DNA of 14,684 nucleotides from an uncultured Devosia sp. (GTDB lineage: Bacteria > Pseudomonadota > Alphaproteobacteria > Rhizobiales > Devosiaceae): assembly GCA_946480655.1 (NCBI GenBank), contig CAMLKN010000030.1, positions 1-14,684 on the forward strand. Direction: 5' to 3'. The translations under genes and the position numbers were made by a program. Shown piece by piece: positions 1-6,954 of the stretch (position 1 is the first letter of the stretch; every line of letters begins with the position of its first letter). Below the pieces are notes generated by a model. The model was not told the DNA's origin and ran no database searches. It saw only the letters and a program-made list of their open reading frames with translations.

Positions 1-506
1 CGGCCTTCGGAGCGCGGCTGGCTTTCGACCTTGGCGATGGCCTCGGTCTGGTCCTTGACCTTGATGAGCACCTGCATGCCCAGATCCTGGTGCGCCATTT
101 CGCGGCCGCGGAAGCGCATGGTCACCTTGACACGGTCGCCTTCGCCCAGGAAACGCTGCACTGCCTTCATCTTGGTCTCGTAGTCATGCGTGTCGATATT
201 CGGACGCATCTGGACTTCCTTGACCTCGATCACCTTCTGCTTCTTACGCGCTTCGGCAGCCTTCTTCTGGGCGGCATATTTGTAGCGCCCCAGATCGAGC
301 ATCTTGGCGACCGGCGGATTGGAATTGGCGGCGATCAGGACAAGGTCAAGACCCTGCTCCTGCGCTTCGGCCAATGCGTCGCGCGTGCGCACGACACCGC
401 GGTTCTCGCCTTCTGCATCGATAAGCTGAACGTCGGGGCTGGTGATATCCTCGTTGGCAAGCGGCCCATCTTTCTGGGGCGCAACGGGTCTCATAGGACG
501 GCGAAT
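1..506 (-). CDS. infC: Translation initiation factor IF-3 (3' end cut by window edge)
   Basis: IF-3 binds the 30S subunit, keeps it apart from 50S and checks start codon and initiator tRNA pairing. The 168 visible codons hold the N-terminal domain (VQLIDAEGENRGVV near 26-39, ALAEAQEQGLDLVLIA near 44-59, NPPVAKMLDLGRYKY near 63-77), a lysine-rich linker helix (81-92) and most of the C-terminal domain (VKEVQMRPNIDTHDYE near 95-110, GDRVKVTMRFRGREM near 123-137). The true start is probably the ATT at 504-506. It gives an N-terminus MRRPMRPVAPQKDGP, matching the MRRP start usual in alphaproteobacterial IF-3, and a Shine-Dalgarno AAGGA lies at 516-520 with 9 nt spacing. The first ATG (492-494) would lose the RRP residues. 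AUU is the start codon of E. coli infC, where it allows self-repression. Only the last few residues are missing. The start codon choice is inference. Confidence 0.95.
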   Translation of the reverse strand, partial: MRRPMRPVAPQKDGPLANEDITSPDVQLIDAEGENRGVVRTRDALAEAQEQGLDLVLIAANSNPPVAKMLDLGRYKYAAQKKAAEARKKQKVIEVKEVQMRPNIDTHDYETKMKAVQRFLGEGDRVKVTMRFRGREMAHQDLGMQVLIKVKDQTEAIAKVESQPRSEG

Positions 507-551
507 GGCAAGCTTTCCTTGTGCTATTGATGCCAGGGGGTGAATGCGCCC

Positions 552-581
552 TAAAATCGTGGTAGCGGCAGCTAAAGTCAA
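552..581 (-). promoter_or_regulatory. Candidate sigma70-type promoter of infC
   Basis: Read on the minus strand, TTGACT (576-581) is followed after 18 nt by ATTTTA (552-557). This would start RNA near 545 and leave a leader of about 40 nt before the ATT start of infC. The -35 is close to consensus and the -10 is weak. It lies in the 153-nt gap between divergent infC and the hydrolase gene. No other clear element is seen there. Confidence 0.45.
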
Positions 582-659
582 CTGGCGGACCGAGGGAAAT
601 TCCCGCTGTTGCAGCCGGGGTACGCCCCACCACCGCCTTTGAAAATCTCGGACAAGCCC

Positions 660-1421
660 ATGAGTTCCATCCTGTCCTCCCGCATCACCGTTGGCCAGGG
701 CGAGGAAGCTCGCGACATCGCCATGGAACAGCGACCCGGCGGGGCGCCGGGCCTCTTCTGGCTCAACGGCTTCCGCTCGGTGATGAGCGGGGCCAAGGCG
801 ATGAGCCTGGATGCGCTGGGGGCAGAGAAGGGGCTGGAGGTCACGCGCTTCGACTATTCGGGCCATGGCCAGTCGGGCGGCGACTTTGACCATGGCACGA
901 TCAGCCGCTGGCTGGAGGAGGCAGAGGCAGTCTTCGCCCATACCCATGGCCCGCAGATCGTCTGCGGTTCCTCAATGGGGGGCTGGCTGGCGCTGCTGCT
1001 GGCGCGACGGCAATTGCAGAAGGGCATGCCGCTCAAGGGGCTGGTGCTGATTGCCCCGGCGACCGATGCCACGGTGCGCATTGCCGCGCGGATGAACGAG
1101 GCGCAACGGCGAGACCTCGACGAAAAGGGCTATTACGAGCGGGTCAGCGCCTATGGCGATGGACTATACCGCTATACAAGGCGGCTGATCGAGGATGGCG
1201 CCCATCACCTCCTGTTCGGCTCGGTGATCGAGACCGGTTGCCCGGTGCATATCCTGCAGGGGGGCAAGGATCCCGACGTGCCGCCAGAGCATGCGCAGAA
1301 GCTGCTCACGCATATCCTCCACGATCCGGTGACCTATACGCTGATCCCCGATGGCGATCATCGCCTGAGCCGCGACGAGGATCTCGGACGGTTGCGGGAC
1401 GCCGTGCTGGCCATGGTGTGA
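660..1421 (+). CDS. Alpha/beta hydrolase (ABHD10-like serine esterase)
   Basis: A 253-residue alpha/beta-hydrolase fold protein, expected to be a cytosolic esterase or thioesterase with unknown substrate. The oxyanion region is FWLNGFRS (about 33-40) and FDYSGHGQSGG follows near 64-74. The nucleophile elbow GSSMGG has Ser105. The probable acid is Asp204 in GGKDPDVPP and the base His234 in IPDGDHRLS. Order and spacing of this triad fit the family, and the GSSMGGWLALLLA context resembles the ABHD10 and acyl-glucuronide esterase branch. There is no signal peptide. The ATG at 660 was chosen because the frame can otherwise only be extended from a TTG at 609 through an odd proline-rich stretch. The Shine-Dalgarno before 660 is weak. 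The gene stands alone, divergent from infC and convergent with the DUF6886 gene. The triad assignment is inferred from motifs. Confidence 0.88.
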   Translation: MSSILSSRITVGQGEEARDIAMEQRPGGAPGLFWLNGFRSVMSGAKAMSLDALGAEKGLEVTRFDYSGHGQSGGDFDHGTISRWLEEAEAVFAHTHGPQIVCGSSMGGWLALLLARRQLQKGMPLKGLVLIAPATDATVRIAARMNEAQRRDLDEKGYYERVSAYGDGLYRYTRRLIEDGAHHLLFGSVIETGCPVHILQGGKDPDVPPEHAQKLLTHILHDPVTYTLIPDGDHRLSRDEDLGRLRDAVLAMV

Positions 1422-1434
1422 CCCGGCATCCGGG
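1422..1434. terminator. Short hairpin between convergent genes, possible weak terminator
   Basis: CCCGG-CAT-CCGGG forms a 5-bp stem with a 3-nt loop just after the hydrolase stop and before the end of the convergent DUF6886 gene. There is no T-run, so its role as a terminator is uncertain. Confidence 0.25.
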
Positions 1435-1442
1435 CTGCCTCA

Positions 1443-1943
1443 TTATCGGTCGGCGGCGTTACGCATGCGGATCATCGAATAGACGAGGCTGGAGCTCCTC
1501 ACCGCATCATGCAGGCCCCAGAGCGAGGGCAGGACCCGCAGGGTTGCTCCCTCGTTGGCGATGGCCGAGGGAAGATCGTCCAAGACATCCATGCCCAGCG
1601 GCGTCACCGGGCCGCGCGACACCCAATAGCCGGCGCTCTCGTCCGCAAGGACGAAGCCGTCGCGGGGCATGACATAGCGGAACAGTTGTCCGGTCCGCAG
1701 CCGCTCCAGCCAAGCCGCTTCGATGGCCACCACCACTGTGTCGCCGCCCAGATGGCGCTCGACATCCGCCGCAGAGCTATCTGGCCCAGCCCGGAAACAG
1801 ACGCGCGGGCAATCACGCGGCGTCAGGTAATTGACCACGCGTTCCGGCGCGATCGCCCAAACCACCGGCTCAGGCGTATAGACCGAGGGCCGTGGGTCGA
1901 AATGGGCAATGCCGGGATCGTCGCTGAGGTGATAGAGGCTCAC
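1443..1943 (-). CDS. DUF6886 family protein of unknown function
   Basis: A 166-residue soluble protein. I recognise the pattern of the uncharacterised DUF6886 family: an N-terminal LYHLSDDPGIAHFDPR (about 3-18), VVWAIAPE (27-34), and the signature YLTPRDCPRVCF (39-50) with two cysteines. Further along come VVVAIEAAWLERL (70-82) and GYWVSRGPVTP (105-115). The function is unknown and no catalytic set is evident. Translation starts at GTG 1941-1943, inside a GTGA overlap with the stop of the GNAT gene, so it is probably coupled as the last gene of the queG-SDR-GNAT run. No signal peptide or membrane segment is seen. The family assignment is from memory of the motif. Confidence 0.8.
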   Translation of the reverse strand: MSLYHLSDDPGIAHFDPRPSVYTPEPVVWAIAPERVVNYLTPRDCPRVCFRAGPDSSAADVERHLGGDTVVVAIEAAWLERLRTGQLFRYVMPRDGFVLADESAGYWVSRGPVTPLGMDVLDDLPSAIANEGATLRVLPSLWGLHDAVRSSSLVYSMIRMRNAADR

Positions 1944-2590
1944 CGGGTGGCGAGCCGGGTCTTCTGGGCCCCTGCCCCGTCAAAATTATCGGGGCTCAAC
2001 CAGCGCTCGTATTCGGCGCGCAGGGCCGGCCACTCGCGGTCGATCATCGAGAACCAGGCCGTGTCGCGGCTTTCGCCCTTGATGATCATGTCCTGGCGGA
2101 AAATGCCCTCGAAGGTGAAGCCGAAGCGGGTCGCGGCGGCCTTGGAGGGCTCGTTGGCGTTGTTGCACTTCCATTCGAAGCGCCGGTAGCCGAGGTCATC
2201 GAAGGCATGGCGCGCGAAGAGGTACAGCGCCTCGGTGGCGAGGCGCGAGCGTGCCATGGGCAGGCCCCAATAGACGCCGCCGATCTCGATCGATCCGTGT
2301 TCGGGACGGATGCGCATCCAGCTCTGCTGACCCAGCGCCCTGCCGGTCGACTTCTCGACGATGGCGACCGCCAGGTCAGGCCCGGCCTGGCCGGCCTCGA
2401 TGCGTTCTTCCATCTCCGCGAGGCTTCCAGGCGCATGGCTGAACAGCCAGCGATAGCGTTCAGGTCCACCCTCCATGGTGGAGACGGCGAAGAGATCGGC
2501 AGCGTGGCGCCGTTCGAGCGGTTCGAGGCGGACATAGCGGCCCTCAATCACGACGCGACCGGGGGCGGACTTGGCGGGTTGCGGCTTCAT
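1940..2590 (-). CDS. GNAT family N-acetyltransferase (RimJ/RimL-like)
   Basis: A 216-residue acetyl-CoA-dependent transferase. It opens with VVIEGRYVRLEPLERRHAAD (13-32), as in RimJ/RimL-type GNATs. The acetyl-CoA pyrophosphate-binding segment is the RSRLATEALYLF region (114-125), preceded by the strand SIEIGGVYWGLPM (100-112). It continues with LGYRRFEWKCNNANEPSKAA (133-152) and the C-terminal strand block GFTFEGIFRQDMIIKGESRD (157-176) and TAWFSMI. This last block marks a common proteobacterial subfamily acting on unknown amines or protein N-termini. It starts at an ATGA overlap with the SDR stop and ends in a GTGA overlap with the DUF6886 start, so it is probably translationally coupled to both. 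The substrate cannot be read from sequence. Confidence 0.9.
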   Translation of the reverse strand: MKPQPAKSAPGRVVIEGRYVRLEPLERRHAADLFAVSTMEGGPERYRWLFSHAPGSLAEMEERIEAGQAGPDLAVAIVEKSTGRALGQQSWMRIRPEHGSIEIGGVYWGLPMARSRLATEALYLFARHAFDDLGYRRFEWKCNNANEPSKAAATRFGFTFEGIFRQDMIIKGESRDTAWFSMIDREWPALRAEYERWLSPDNFDGAGAQKTRLATR

Positions 2591-3453
2591 TCTTCGTTTT
2601 CCAGGATTTGGGCGAGGCCGACGCGATAGTTGGGATAGAGAAGGTCGATGCCCAGGGCTTCCTTGATCGCGCGGTTCGAGACCCGCTTGTTGTCGCGGTA
2701 GAAACTGCGCTGCATGGGCGTCATCTCCGCCGTTTCATAGGGCAGGTCGGGGGGAACCGGCAGGCCGGTCATCCTGGCCGCATGTTCGATCACGTCCTGC
2801 GGCGGGGCGGGCTCGTCGTCGGCAAGGTTGAACGTCCCATCGAGCCGCGCTTCGGCCGCCAGGGCCGTTACGCGGGCAATGTCGGCGACGTGGATGCGGT
2901 TGAAGACCTGGCCCGGCTTGATCACCCGCCGCGCCGTGCCCGCGCGCAGCTTTTCAAAGGTGGAGCGCCCAGGCCCGTAGATGCCGGCGAGGCGCAGAAT
3001 GGTCAGCGGCACGCCGCGCGCGGCAGCAAGATCGCGCCATTCCTGCTCGGCCGAGACGCGCCAGTCCGACCGCATGTTGCGCGGCACCAGCGGTGCGGTC
3101 TCATCGATCCAATCCCCGCCGAAATCGCCATAGACGCCCACGGTGGAATAGTAGCAAAGCCATTCGAGGCCGGGCGCCTTGAGCAGGTCATCGCGGAACA
3201 CCCGCAGGACCGGATCGCCGTTCTCATCGGGCGCGATGGACTGGATCACGTGCGTTGCCGACTTGAGCGCCACGGTGACATCGCGCGCGGGCTCAGTGCC
3301 GTCGAACAGCACCGCCCCAATGCCCGCAGCGCCAAGTCTTGCAGCCTTATCGGGCGTGCGGACGGTGCCGCCCACGGCTTCGGCGCCACCGGCGCGCATG
3401 GCCTCGGCACTAGCCTGGGAGGAGAAGCCCAATCCGAAGAAGAACGCCCGCAT
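2587..3453 (-). CDS. Atypical NAD(P)-dependent SDR family protein (YeeZ-like)
   Basis: A 288-residue extended or atypical short-chain dehydrogenase/reductase. A Rossmann glycine motif GLGFSS sits at residues 7-12. YYSTVGVYGD (101-110) corresponds to the active-site Ser/Thr strand and VPLTILRLAGIYGPGRS (148-164) to the following core strand. The classical Tyr-x-x-x-Lys is absent: the expected place reads DWRVSAEQE (130-138). This is usual for atypical SDRs that bind nucleotide without the standard oxidoreductase chemistry. The start at 3453 is preferred to the ATG at 3471 because it sits in a TGATG junction with the queG stop and has GAGAGG 5-6 nt upstream. It follows queG and precedes a GNAT gene. 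The reaction is unknown. Confidence 0.88.
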   Translation of the reverse strand: MRAFFFGLGFSSQASAEAMRAGGAEAVGGTVRTPDKAARLGAAGIGAVLFDGTEPARDVTVALKSATHVIQSIAPDENGDPVLRVFRDDLLKAPGLEWLCYYSTVGVYGDFGGDWIDETAPLVPRNMRSDWRVSAEQEWRDLAAARGVPLTILRLAGIYGPGRSTFEKLRAGTARRVIKPGQVFNRIHVADIARVTALAAEARLDGTFNLADDEPAPPQDVIEHAARMTGLPVPPDLPYETAEMTPMQRSFYRDNKRVSNRAIKEALGIDLLYPNYRVGLAQILENEE

Positions 3454-4583
3454 CACACCTCTCCCGCCCATTCATCGCGCACGCTGCTATCGCTTTCCCG
3501 GGAGAGTCTGTCCAGTCTCATGGCTTCGGCGCGACGGGGATCGAGCCGCCGCAGCGCCCAGGTGGCGGCGCCGCGGATCAGTGGCTCGGGGTCGTCGAGC
3601 CGCGCCAGGACAGCAGGGAGCAGGCCGCTGTCGTCGGAATTGCCTATGCCGATCAGTACATTGCGCAGGAACCGGGCATGGCCGATGCGCTTGACCGGTG
3701 AGCCGGCAAAGAGGGCGCGGAAGGCCTCATCGTCCAGGGCGACCAGGTCGCCGAGCGCAGGCCGCTCGAATTCGGGGCGGCTCCTGAGCTTGGCCTCGCG
3801 GCTGACCGAGGCAAACTTGTTCCAGGGGCAGACGGCGAGGCAATCGTCGCAGCCATAGATCCGATTGGCCATGGGCCGGCGGAATTCGCGCGGGATCGGT
3901 CCTTTGTGCTCCACCGAGTAGTAGGCCAGGCACTTGCGCGCATCGAGCTGGAAGGGCGCCGGAAAGGCATTGGTCGGACAGATATCGAGGCAGCGGGTGC
4001 AGGATCCGCAGCTTTCGTCGTGCGGCCTGTCAGCAGGTAGTTCAGCCGATGTGAGGATGGCGCCGAGGAACAGCCAGGAGCCGAAGGTGCGGCTGACCAG
4101 AACCGTATGCTTGCCCTGCCAGCCCAGCCCCGCAGCCTCGGCCAGGGGCTTTTCCATCAAGGGCGCCGTATCGACGAAGACCTTCACATCGGCGCGCGAG
4201 CGCCGGGCCAAGAGGCCTGCCAGTTCCTTCAACCGCCCCTTGATGATGTCGTGATAGTCGCGGTTGCGGGCATAGGCGGAGATGATGCCGACGCCCGGTT
4301 CGGCGAGCAGCGCCATCGGGTCGGTTTCCGGGCCATAATTGACACCCAGGAGGATGACGGAGCGCGCTTCTCCCCAAAGTTTGTGGGGATCACCGCGTCG
4401 CTCCTCGGTCTCTTCCATCCAGTCCATGCCGGCGTGCCAGCCCTCGGCAAGCGCGTGGGCGAGCTTTTCGGGCAGGTCGGGACGGGCATTGGCTGCCGTG
4501 ACACCGAAGGCGTCGAAGCCCAGGGCCGAGGCGCGGGCCCGAAGTTCGTCGATGATGGCTTGGGTGACCTGCACGCTGCTCAC
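3453..4583 (-). CDS. queG: Epoxyqueuosine reductase QueG
   Basis: Performs the last step of queuosine synthesis, reducing epoxyqueuosine to queuosine in tRNA anticodons with a cobalamin cofactor and two 4Fe-4S clusters. The 376-residue protein has the N-terminal cobalamin-binding domain with VFVDTAPLMEKPLAE, whose Asp138 matches the catalytic Asp of the family. Cys192, 195, 198 and 202 (CGSCTRCLDICP), Cys218, and Cys245, 248 and 252 (GCDDCLAVCPWN) are the eight expected cluster ligands. A short HEAT-like C-terminal part (about 325-355) includes EPLIRGAATWALRRLD. GTG 4581-4583 is preferred: GAGG lies 5 nt upstream. The longer GTG at 4613 would begin MVRQAHHEVS, which is translated REP repeat rather than QueG sequence. 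It heads an overlapping run with the SDR, GNAT and DUF6886 genes. Confidence 0.95.
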   Translation of the reverse strand: MSSVQVTQAIIDELRARASALGFDAFGVTAANARPDLPEKLAHALAEGWHAGMDWMEETEERRGDPHKLWGEARSVILLGVNYGPETDPMALLAEPGVGIISAYARNRDYHDIIKGRLKELAGLLARRSRADVKVFVDTAPLMEKPLAEAAGLGWQGKHTVLVSRTFGSWLFLGAILTSAELPADRPHDESCGSCTRCLDICPTNAFPAPFQLDARKCLAYYSVEHKGPIPREFRRPMANRIYGCDDCLAVCPWNKFASVSREAKLRSRPEFERPALGDLVALDDEAFRALFAGSPVKRIGHARFLRNVLIGIGNSDDSGLLPAVLARLDDPEPLIRGAATWALRRLDPRRAEAMRLDRLSRESDSSVRDEWAGEV

Positions 4584-4588
4584 AGAGA

Positions 4589-4617
4589 CCTCATGGTGAG
4601 CCTGTCGAACCACGAGG
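4589..4617 (-). repeat. REP-like palindromic hairpin, copy 1 (over the queG ribosome binding site)
   Basis: A 29-nt imperfect palindrome. On the minus strand it has arms CCTCGTGGT and ACCATGAGG with one G-T pair and an 11-nt loop TCGACAGGCTC. It matches copy 2 at 4639-4667 in opposite orientation, apart from paired changes in the stem. Its 3' arm ends with the GAGG that serves as the queG Shine-Dalgarno. Confidence 0.85.
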
Positions 4618-4638
4618 CCGGAACCACCGTGGCCGCGA

Positions 4639-4667
4639 CCTCGTCCTTCGACAGGCTCAGGATGAGG
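4639..4667 (+). repeat. REP-like palindromic hairpin, copy 2
   Basis: A 29-nt imperfect palindrome with arms CCTCGTCCT and AGGATGAGG and the same 11-nt loop TCGACAGGCTC as copy 1. With copy 1 it forms a larger inverted pair covering about 4586-4670. From memory this hairpin family is dispersed in many alphaproteobacterial genomes. Only two copies are in this window. It lies between the fzlA stop and queG. Confidence 0.85.
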
Positions 4668-4699
4668 TCTACTTCACTATGGCGCTCTGGCGCAAAGGC

Positions 4700-5380
4700 C
4701 TAAAAATCGAGGTCCGCATAGCCCTTGGAAGGCGGCATGGCGGTGACGCGGTCATTGAGCAGGGTGCGGAAGGCCGGGCGCGACTTGATGCGTGAATACC
4801 AGTCGCGCGTCTCGATCGGCACCTTGGACCAATCTATGTCACCCATATAGTCGAGCGTCGACACGTGGGCGGCGAGCGCGAAGTCGGCAAGGCTCATCTC
4901 GTCGCCACCGAGCCAGTTGCGGCTGGCCAGCAGGTAGTTGAAGTAGAGCAGATGCTCGGTGAGATTGGCCTTGGCCGCGCGCAAGACCGAGGGTTCGGGC
5001 GTGGCGCCGCGGATGTCGCGCTTGGCGATCTTTTCCTCGACCAGATAACGCGTCACCTCGTCATTGAGCTTGACCAGCGCCCATTCGACCAAGCGCCACA
5101 TTTCGGCGCGCGCCATGGGATCGGCCGGGAACAGGCCCTCGACAGCGTCGGGCGTATAAAAGTCTTCCACGGCATGGATCGTCGCCATGATGCCGACAAT
5201 GGGCTGCTCGCTCTCGGTGAAGAGGATGGGCAGCGTGGCGGCAGGGTTGATCTCCAGCAGAGCCTCTTCGCGCAGCCAGGGCTTGATCTCTTCGAGATCG
5301 AGCGGAACCCCGTATTCGGCGCACATCAGCCGGATCAGGCGTGAGGCGGGATCGAGGGGGTAGTGGACGAGACTGGGCAT
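4700..5380 (-). CDS. fzlA: FtsZ-localized protein A (FzlA), GST-like division factor
   Basis: A 226-residue protein of glutathione S-transferase fold. It begins LVHYPLDPASRLIRLMCAEY (4-23), has NPAATLPIL (45-53) in the thioredoxin-like half, and NWLGGDEMSLADFALAAHVS (155-174) with DYMGDIDWS (177-185) in the helical half. It ends in YADLDF, the tail I associate with FzlA. In Caulobacter, FzlA binds FtsZ filaments, is essential, and signals to septal wall synthesis (FtsW/FtsI); it is not a detoxifying GST. The ATG at 5378-5380 places the first strand as in relatives but lacks a Shine-Dalgarno. The in-frame ATG at 5411-5413, which adds MEVCNSSERSY, has GGAG 7 nt upstream, so the start is unsettled. 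It is divergent from uppP, and the REP pair separates it from queG. Confidence 0.88.
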   Translation of the reverse strand: MPSLVHYPLDPASRLIRLMCAEYGVPLDLEEIKPWLREEALLEINPAATLPILFTESEQPIVGIMATIHAVEDFYTPDAVEGLFPADPMARAEMWRLVEWALVKLNDEVTRYLVEEKIAKRDIRGATPEPSVLRAAKANLTEHLLYFNYLLASRNWLGGDEMSLADFALAAHVSTLDYMGDIDWSKVPIETRDWYSRIKSRPAFRTLLNDRVTAMPPSKGYADLDF

Positions 5381-5427
5381 GTAGGAACGCTCTGAACTGT
5401 TGCAGACCTCCATTGCTGCTCTCCGCC

Positions 5428-5456
5428 TTGGCGCCCTTTGCGAACACGGCTATGAG
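5428..5456 (+). promoter_or_regulatory. Candidate promoter of uppP
   Basis: TTGGCG (5428-5433), a 17-nt spacer, then TATGAG (5451-5456). RNA would start near 5462, about 38 nt before the uppP ATG. Spacing is ideal and both boxes are partial matches. It lies in the short gap between divergent fzlA and uppP. Confidence 0.35.
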
Positions 5457-5499
5457 ATCGGCGCAGAATTCGGCCCTTGGAAACGAGTTAGGGGATCAA

Positions 5500-6312
5500 A
5501 TGAACGCCGATCAAGGTCTTTTTGTGCCCCTTATCCTCGGAATCCTCGAAGGGCTTACCGAATTCCTTCCGGTCAGTTCCACTGGCCACCTGCTGCTGGC
5601 CGGGCATTTCTTCGGCCTTGAGCAACCCGCCGCCTTCATCGTGCTGATCCAGCTCGGCGCCATCCTGGCTGTGATTACCGTTTACTTTGCAAAACTGGCG
5701 GTGCTGATCCGCGATGCCTTGAGCGGCAAGGTCTATGCGTGGCGCTTCGCGCTCGCCGTCATCCTCGCCTGCCTGCCTGCTGTCGTCGTTGGCGTGCTGG
5801 CGCGCGATTTCATCCAGCAGGTGATCTACGAGACCCCGATCGTCATCTGCATTTCGCTGCTGGTGGGAGGCGTCGTGCTGCTCATCGTCGACCGTATGCC
5901 CAAGCAGGTGCGCTATGACGACATCTACACCTATCCCTGGCACCTGGCGCTGATCGTGGGCCTGTTCCAGATGCTGAGCCTCATTCCGGGCGTGTCGCGG
6001 TCTGGCTCGACGGTGGTGGGCGCCATGCTCTTCGGCGCCTCCAAGCGCTCCGCCGCCGAATTTACCTTTTTCATCGCCCTGCCGATCATGGCCGGCGCGT
6101 TCGGCTACGACCTCTACAAGAGCCGCGACCTCATCGACATGAGCCTGGGGCTCAATATCGCCATCGGCTTTGCCGCGTCCTTCGTGGTCGGCGCACTGGT
6201 GGTCAAATACCTACTCGACTTCGTCTCCCGCCACGGCTTTGCGCCCTTTGCCTGGTGGCGCATCCTCGTGGGCGGCGTCGGCCTCGTCGCCATTCTCGCC
6301 TTCGGTCTTTGA
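5500..6312 (+). CDS. uppP: Undecaprenyl-diphosphate phosphatase UppP (BacA)
   Basis: An integral inner-membrane enzyme that removes a phosphate from undecaprenyl diphosphate, regenerating the lipid carrier for peptidoglycan and surface polysaccharide precursors. Excess activity gives bacitracin resistance. The 270-residue length is typical. The two hallmark motifs are present: EGLTEFLPVSSTGHL at 17-31, with Glu17, Glu21 and His30, and PGVSRSGST at 163-171, with Arg167 equivalent to the catalytic Arg of E. coli BacA. Multiple hydrophobic helices span the rest. The ATG at 5500 is preceded by AGGGGA at a good distance. The frame stays open upstream to 5341, but that part overlaps divergent fzlA and lacks family similarity. 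It is divergent from fzlA and convergent with lolA, with 12 nt between their stops. Confidence 0.96.
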   Translation: MNADQGLFVPLILGILEGLTEFLPVSSTGHLLLAGHFFGLEQPAAFIVLIQLGAILAVITVYFAKLAVLIRDALSGKVYAWRFALAVILACLPAVVVGVLARDFIQQVIYETPIVICISLLVGGVVLLIVDRMPKQVRYDDIYTYPWHLALIVGLFQMLSLIPGVSRSGSTVVGAMLFGASKRSAAEFTFFIALPIMAGAFGYDLYKSRDLIDMSLGLNIAIGFAASFVVGALVVKYLLDFVSRHGFAPFAWWRILVGGVGLVAILAFGL

Positions 6313-6324
6313 GGCGCGGGCAGA

Positions 6325-6954
6325 TCAGCTTGTCGGATCCTTGCCCCGATAGGTGGCGGGGAAGGTGAAGAAGTGGGAGGGGATTTCGACTCCCTTCTGC
6401 ACGTCATAGAGCGAGAAGGTGAGCTCCGAGCCATTGGGCTCGACCAACGTCCACTGTGCCAGGTCCTTGGTCTCGGTATCGAAGATCAGCGATACCTGCA
6501 CCGTGCCAGCCACCGTGTTGTCGATGACGGTGATGCTGACATAGCCGTCGGTGGTGGTGATATCGACCACATTGGCATTGAGCAGGTTGATCTGCTCGCC
6601 CAGGAACTGCCGCAGCGGGATCGAGTCCTGCGGATAGGCGTAGTAGGTCTCCTCGCGCCGGTCGATGACATAGAAGCCACGCCCGATGGAGACGATTTCC
6701 TCGCGGCTGGGCGGCGCATAGCGGAAGGCGATCTTGTTGGGCCGCTCGAGGAAGAACGTGCCTTCCTGGCGGCCGCCCTGGCTGTCGATCTGCAGGAAGC
6801 GGCCGACCATGGTGCGGATGGCGGTATTGTGCGCGTTGATCTCGTCGATGAGCTGCTGCTCCTCGGGCGTCAGCGCCCGGCTCTGGGCCAGGGCCGGCAG
6901 GGCGGGCGACAGCGCGGCGGCAAGTCCGAGCATCAGGGCGGTGCGGCGAATCAT
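6325..6954 (-). CDS. lolA: Outer-membrane lipoprotein carrier protein LolA family
   Basis: A periplasmic chaperone that takes lipoproteins from the LolCDE complex and delivers them to the outer membrane. The 209-residue product starts with a clear Sec signal peptide (MIRRTALMLG to PALPALAQ, cleavage near 24). The mature part has the LolA pattern: MVGRFLQIDSQGGRQEGTFF (49-68), ERPNKIAFRYAPPSREEIVS (70-89), GRGFYVIDRREE (91-102), QFLGEQINLL (115-124), TLVEPNGSELTFSL and a final VEIPSHFF. This fits the alphaproteobacterial form of the family. The ATG at 6954 has GAGGAAA about 9 nt upstream. In related genomes lolA usually follows ftsK directly on the same strand; here a small gene on the opposite strand lies between them. 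The synteny comparison is from memory. Confidence 0.9.
   Translation of the reverse strand: MIRRTALMLGLAAALSPALPALAQSRALTPEEQQLIDEINAHNTAIRTMVGRFLQIDSQGGRQEGTFFLERPNKIAFRYAPPSREEIVSIGRGFYVIDRREETYYAYPQDSIPLRQFLGEQINLLNANVVDITTTDGYVSITVIDNTVAGTVQVSLIFDTETKDLAQWTLVEPNGSELTFSLYDVQKGVEIPSHFFTFPATYRGKDPTS

Noticed and set aside
2608..3858. 416-codon plus-strand frame opposite the SDR and queG genes
   Set aside because: It crosses two well-supported genes on the other strand and shows no family motif.
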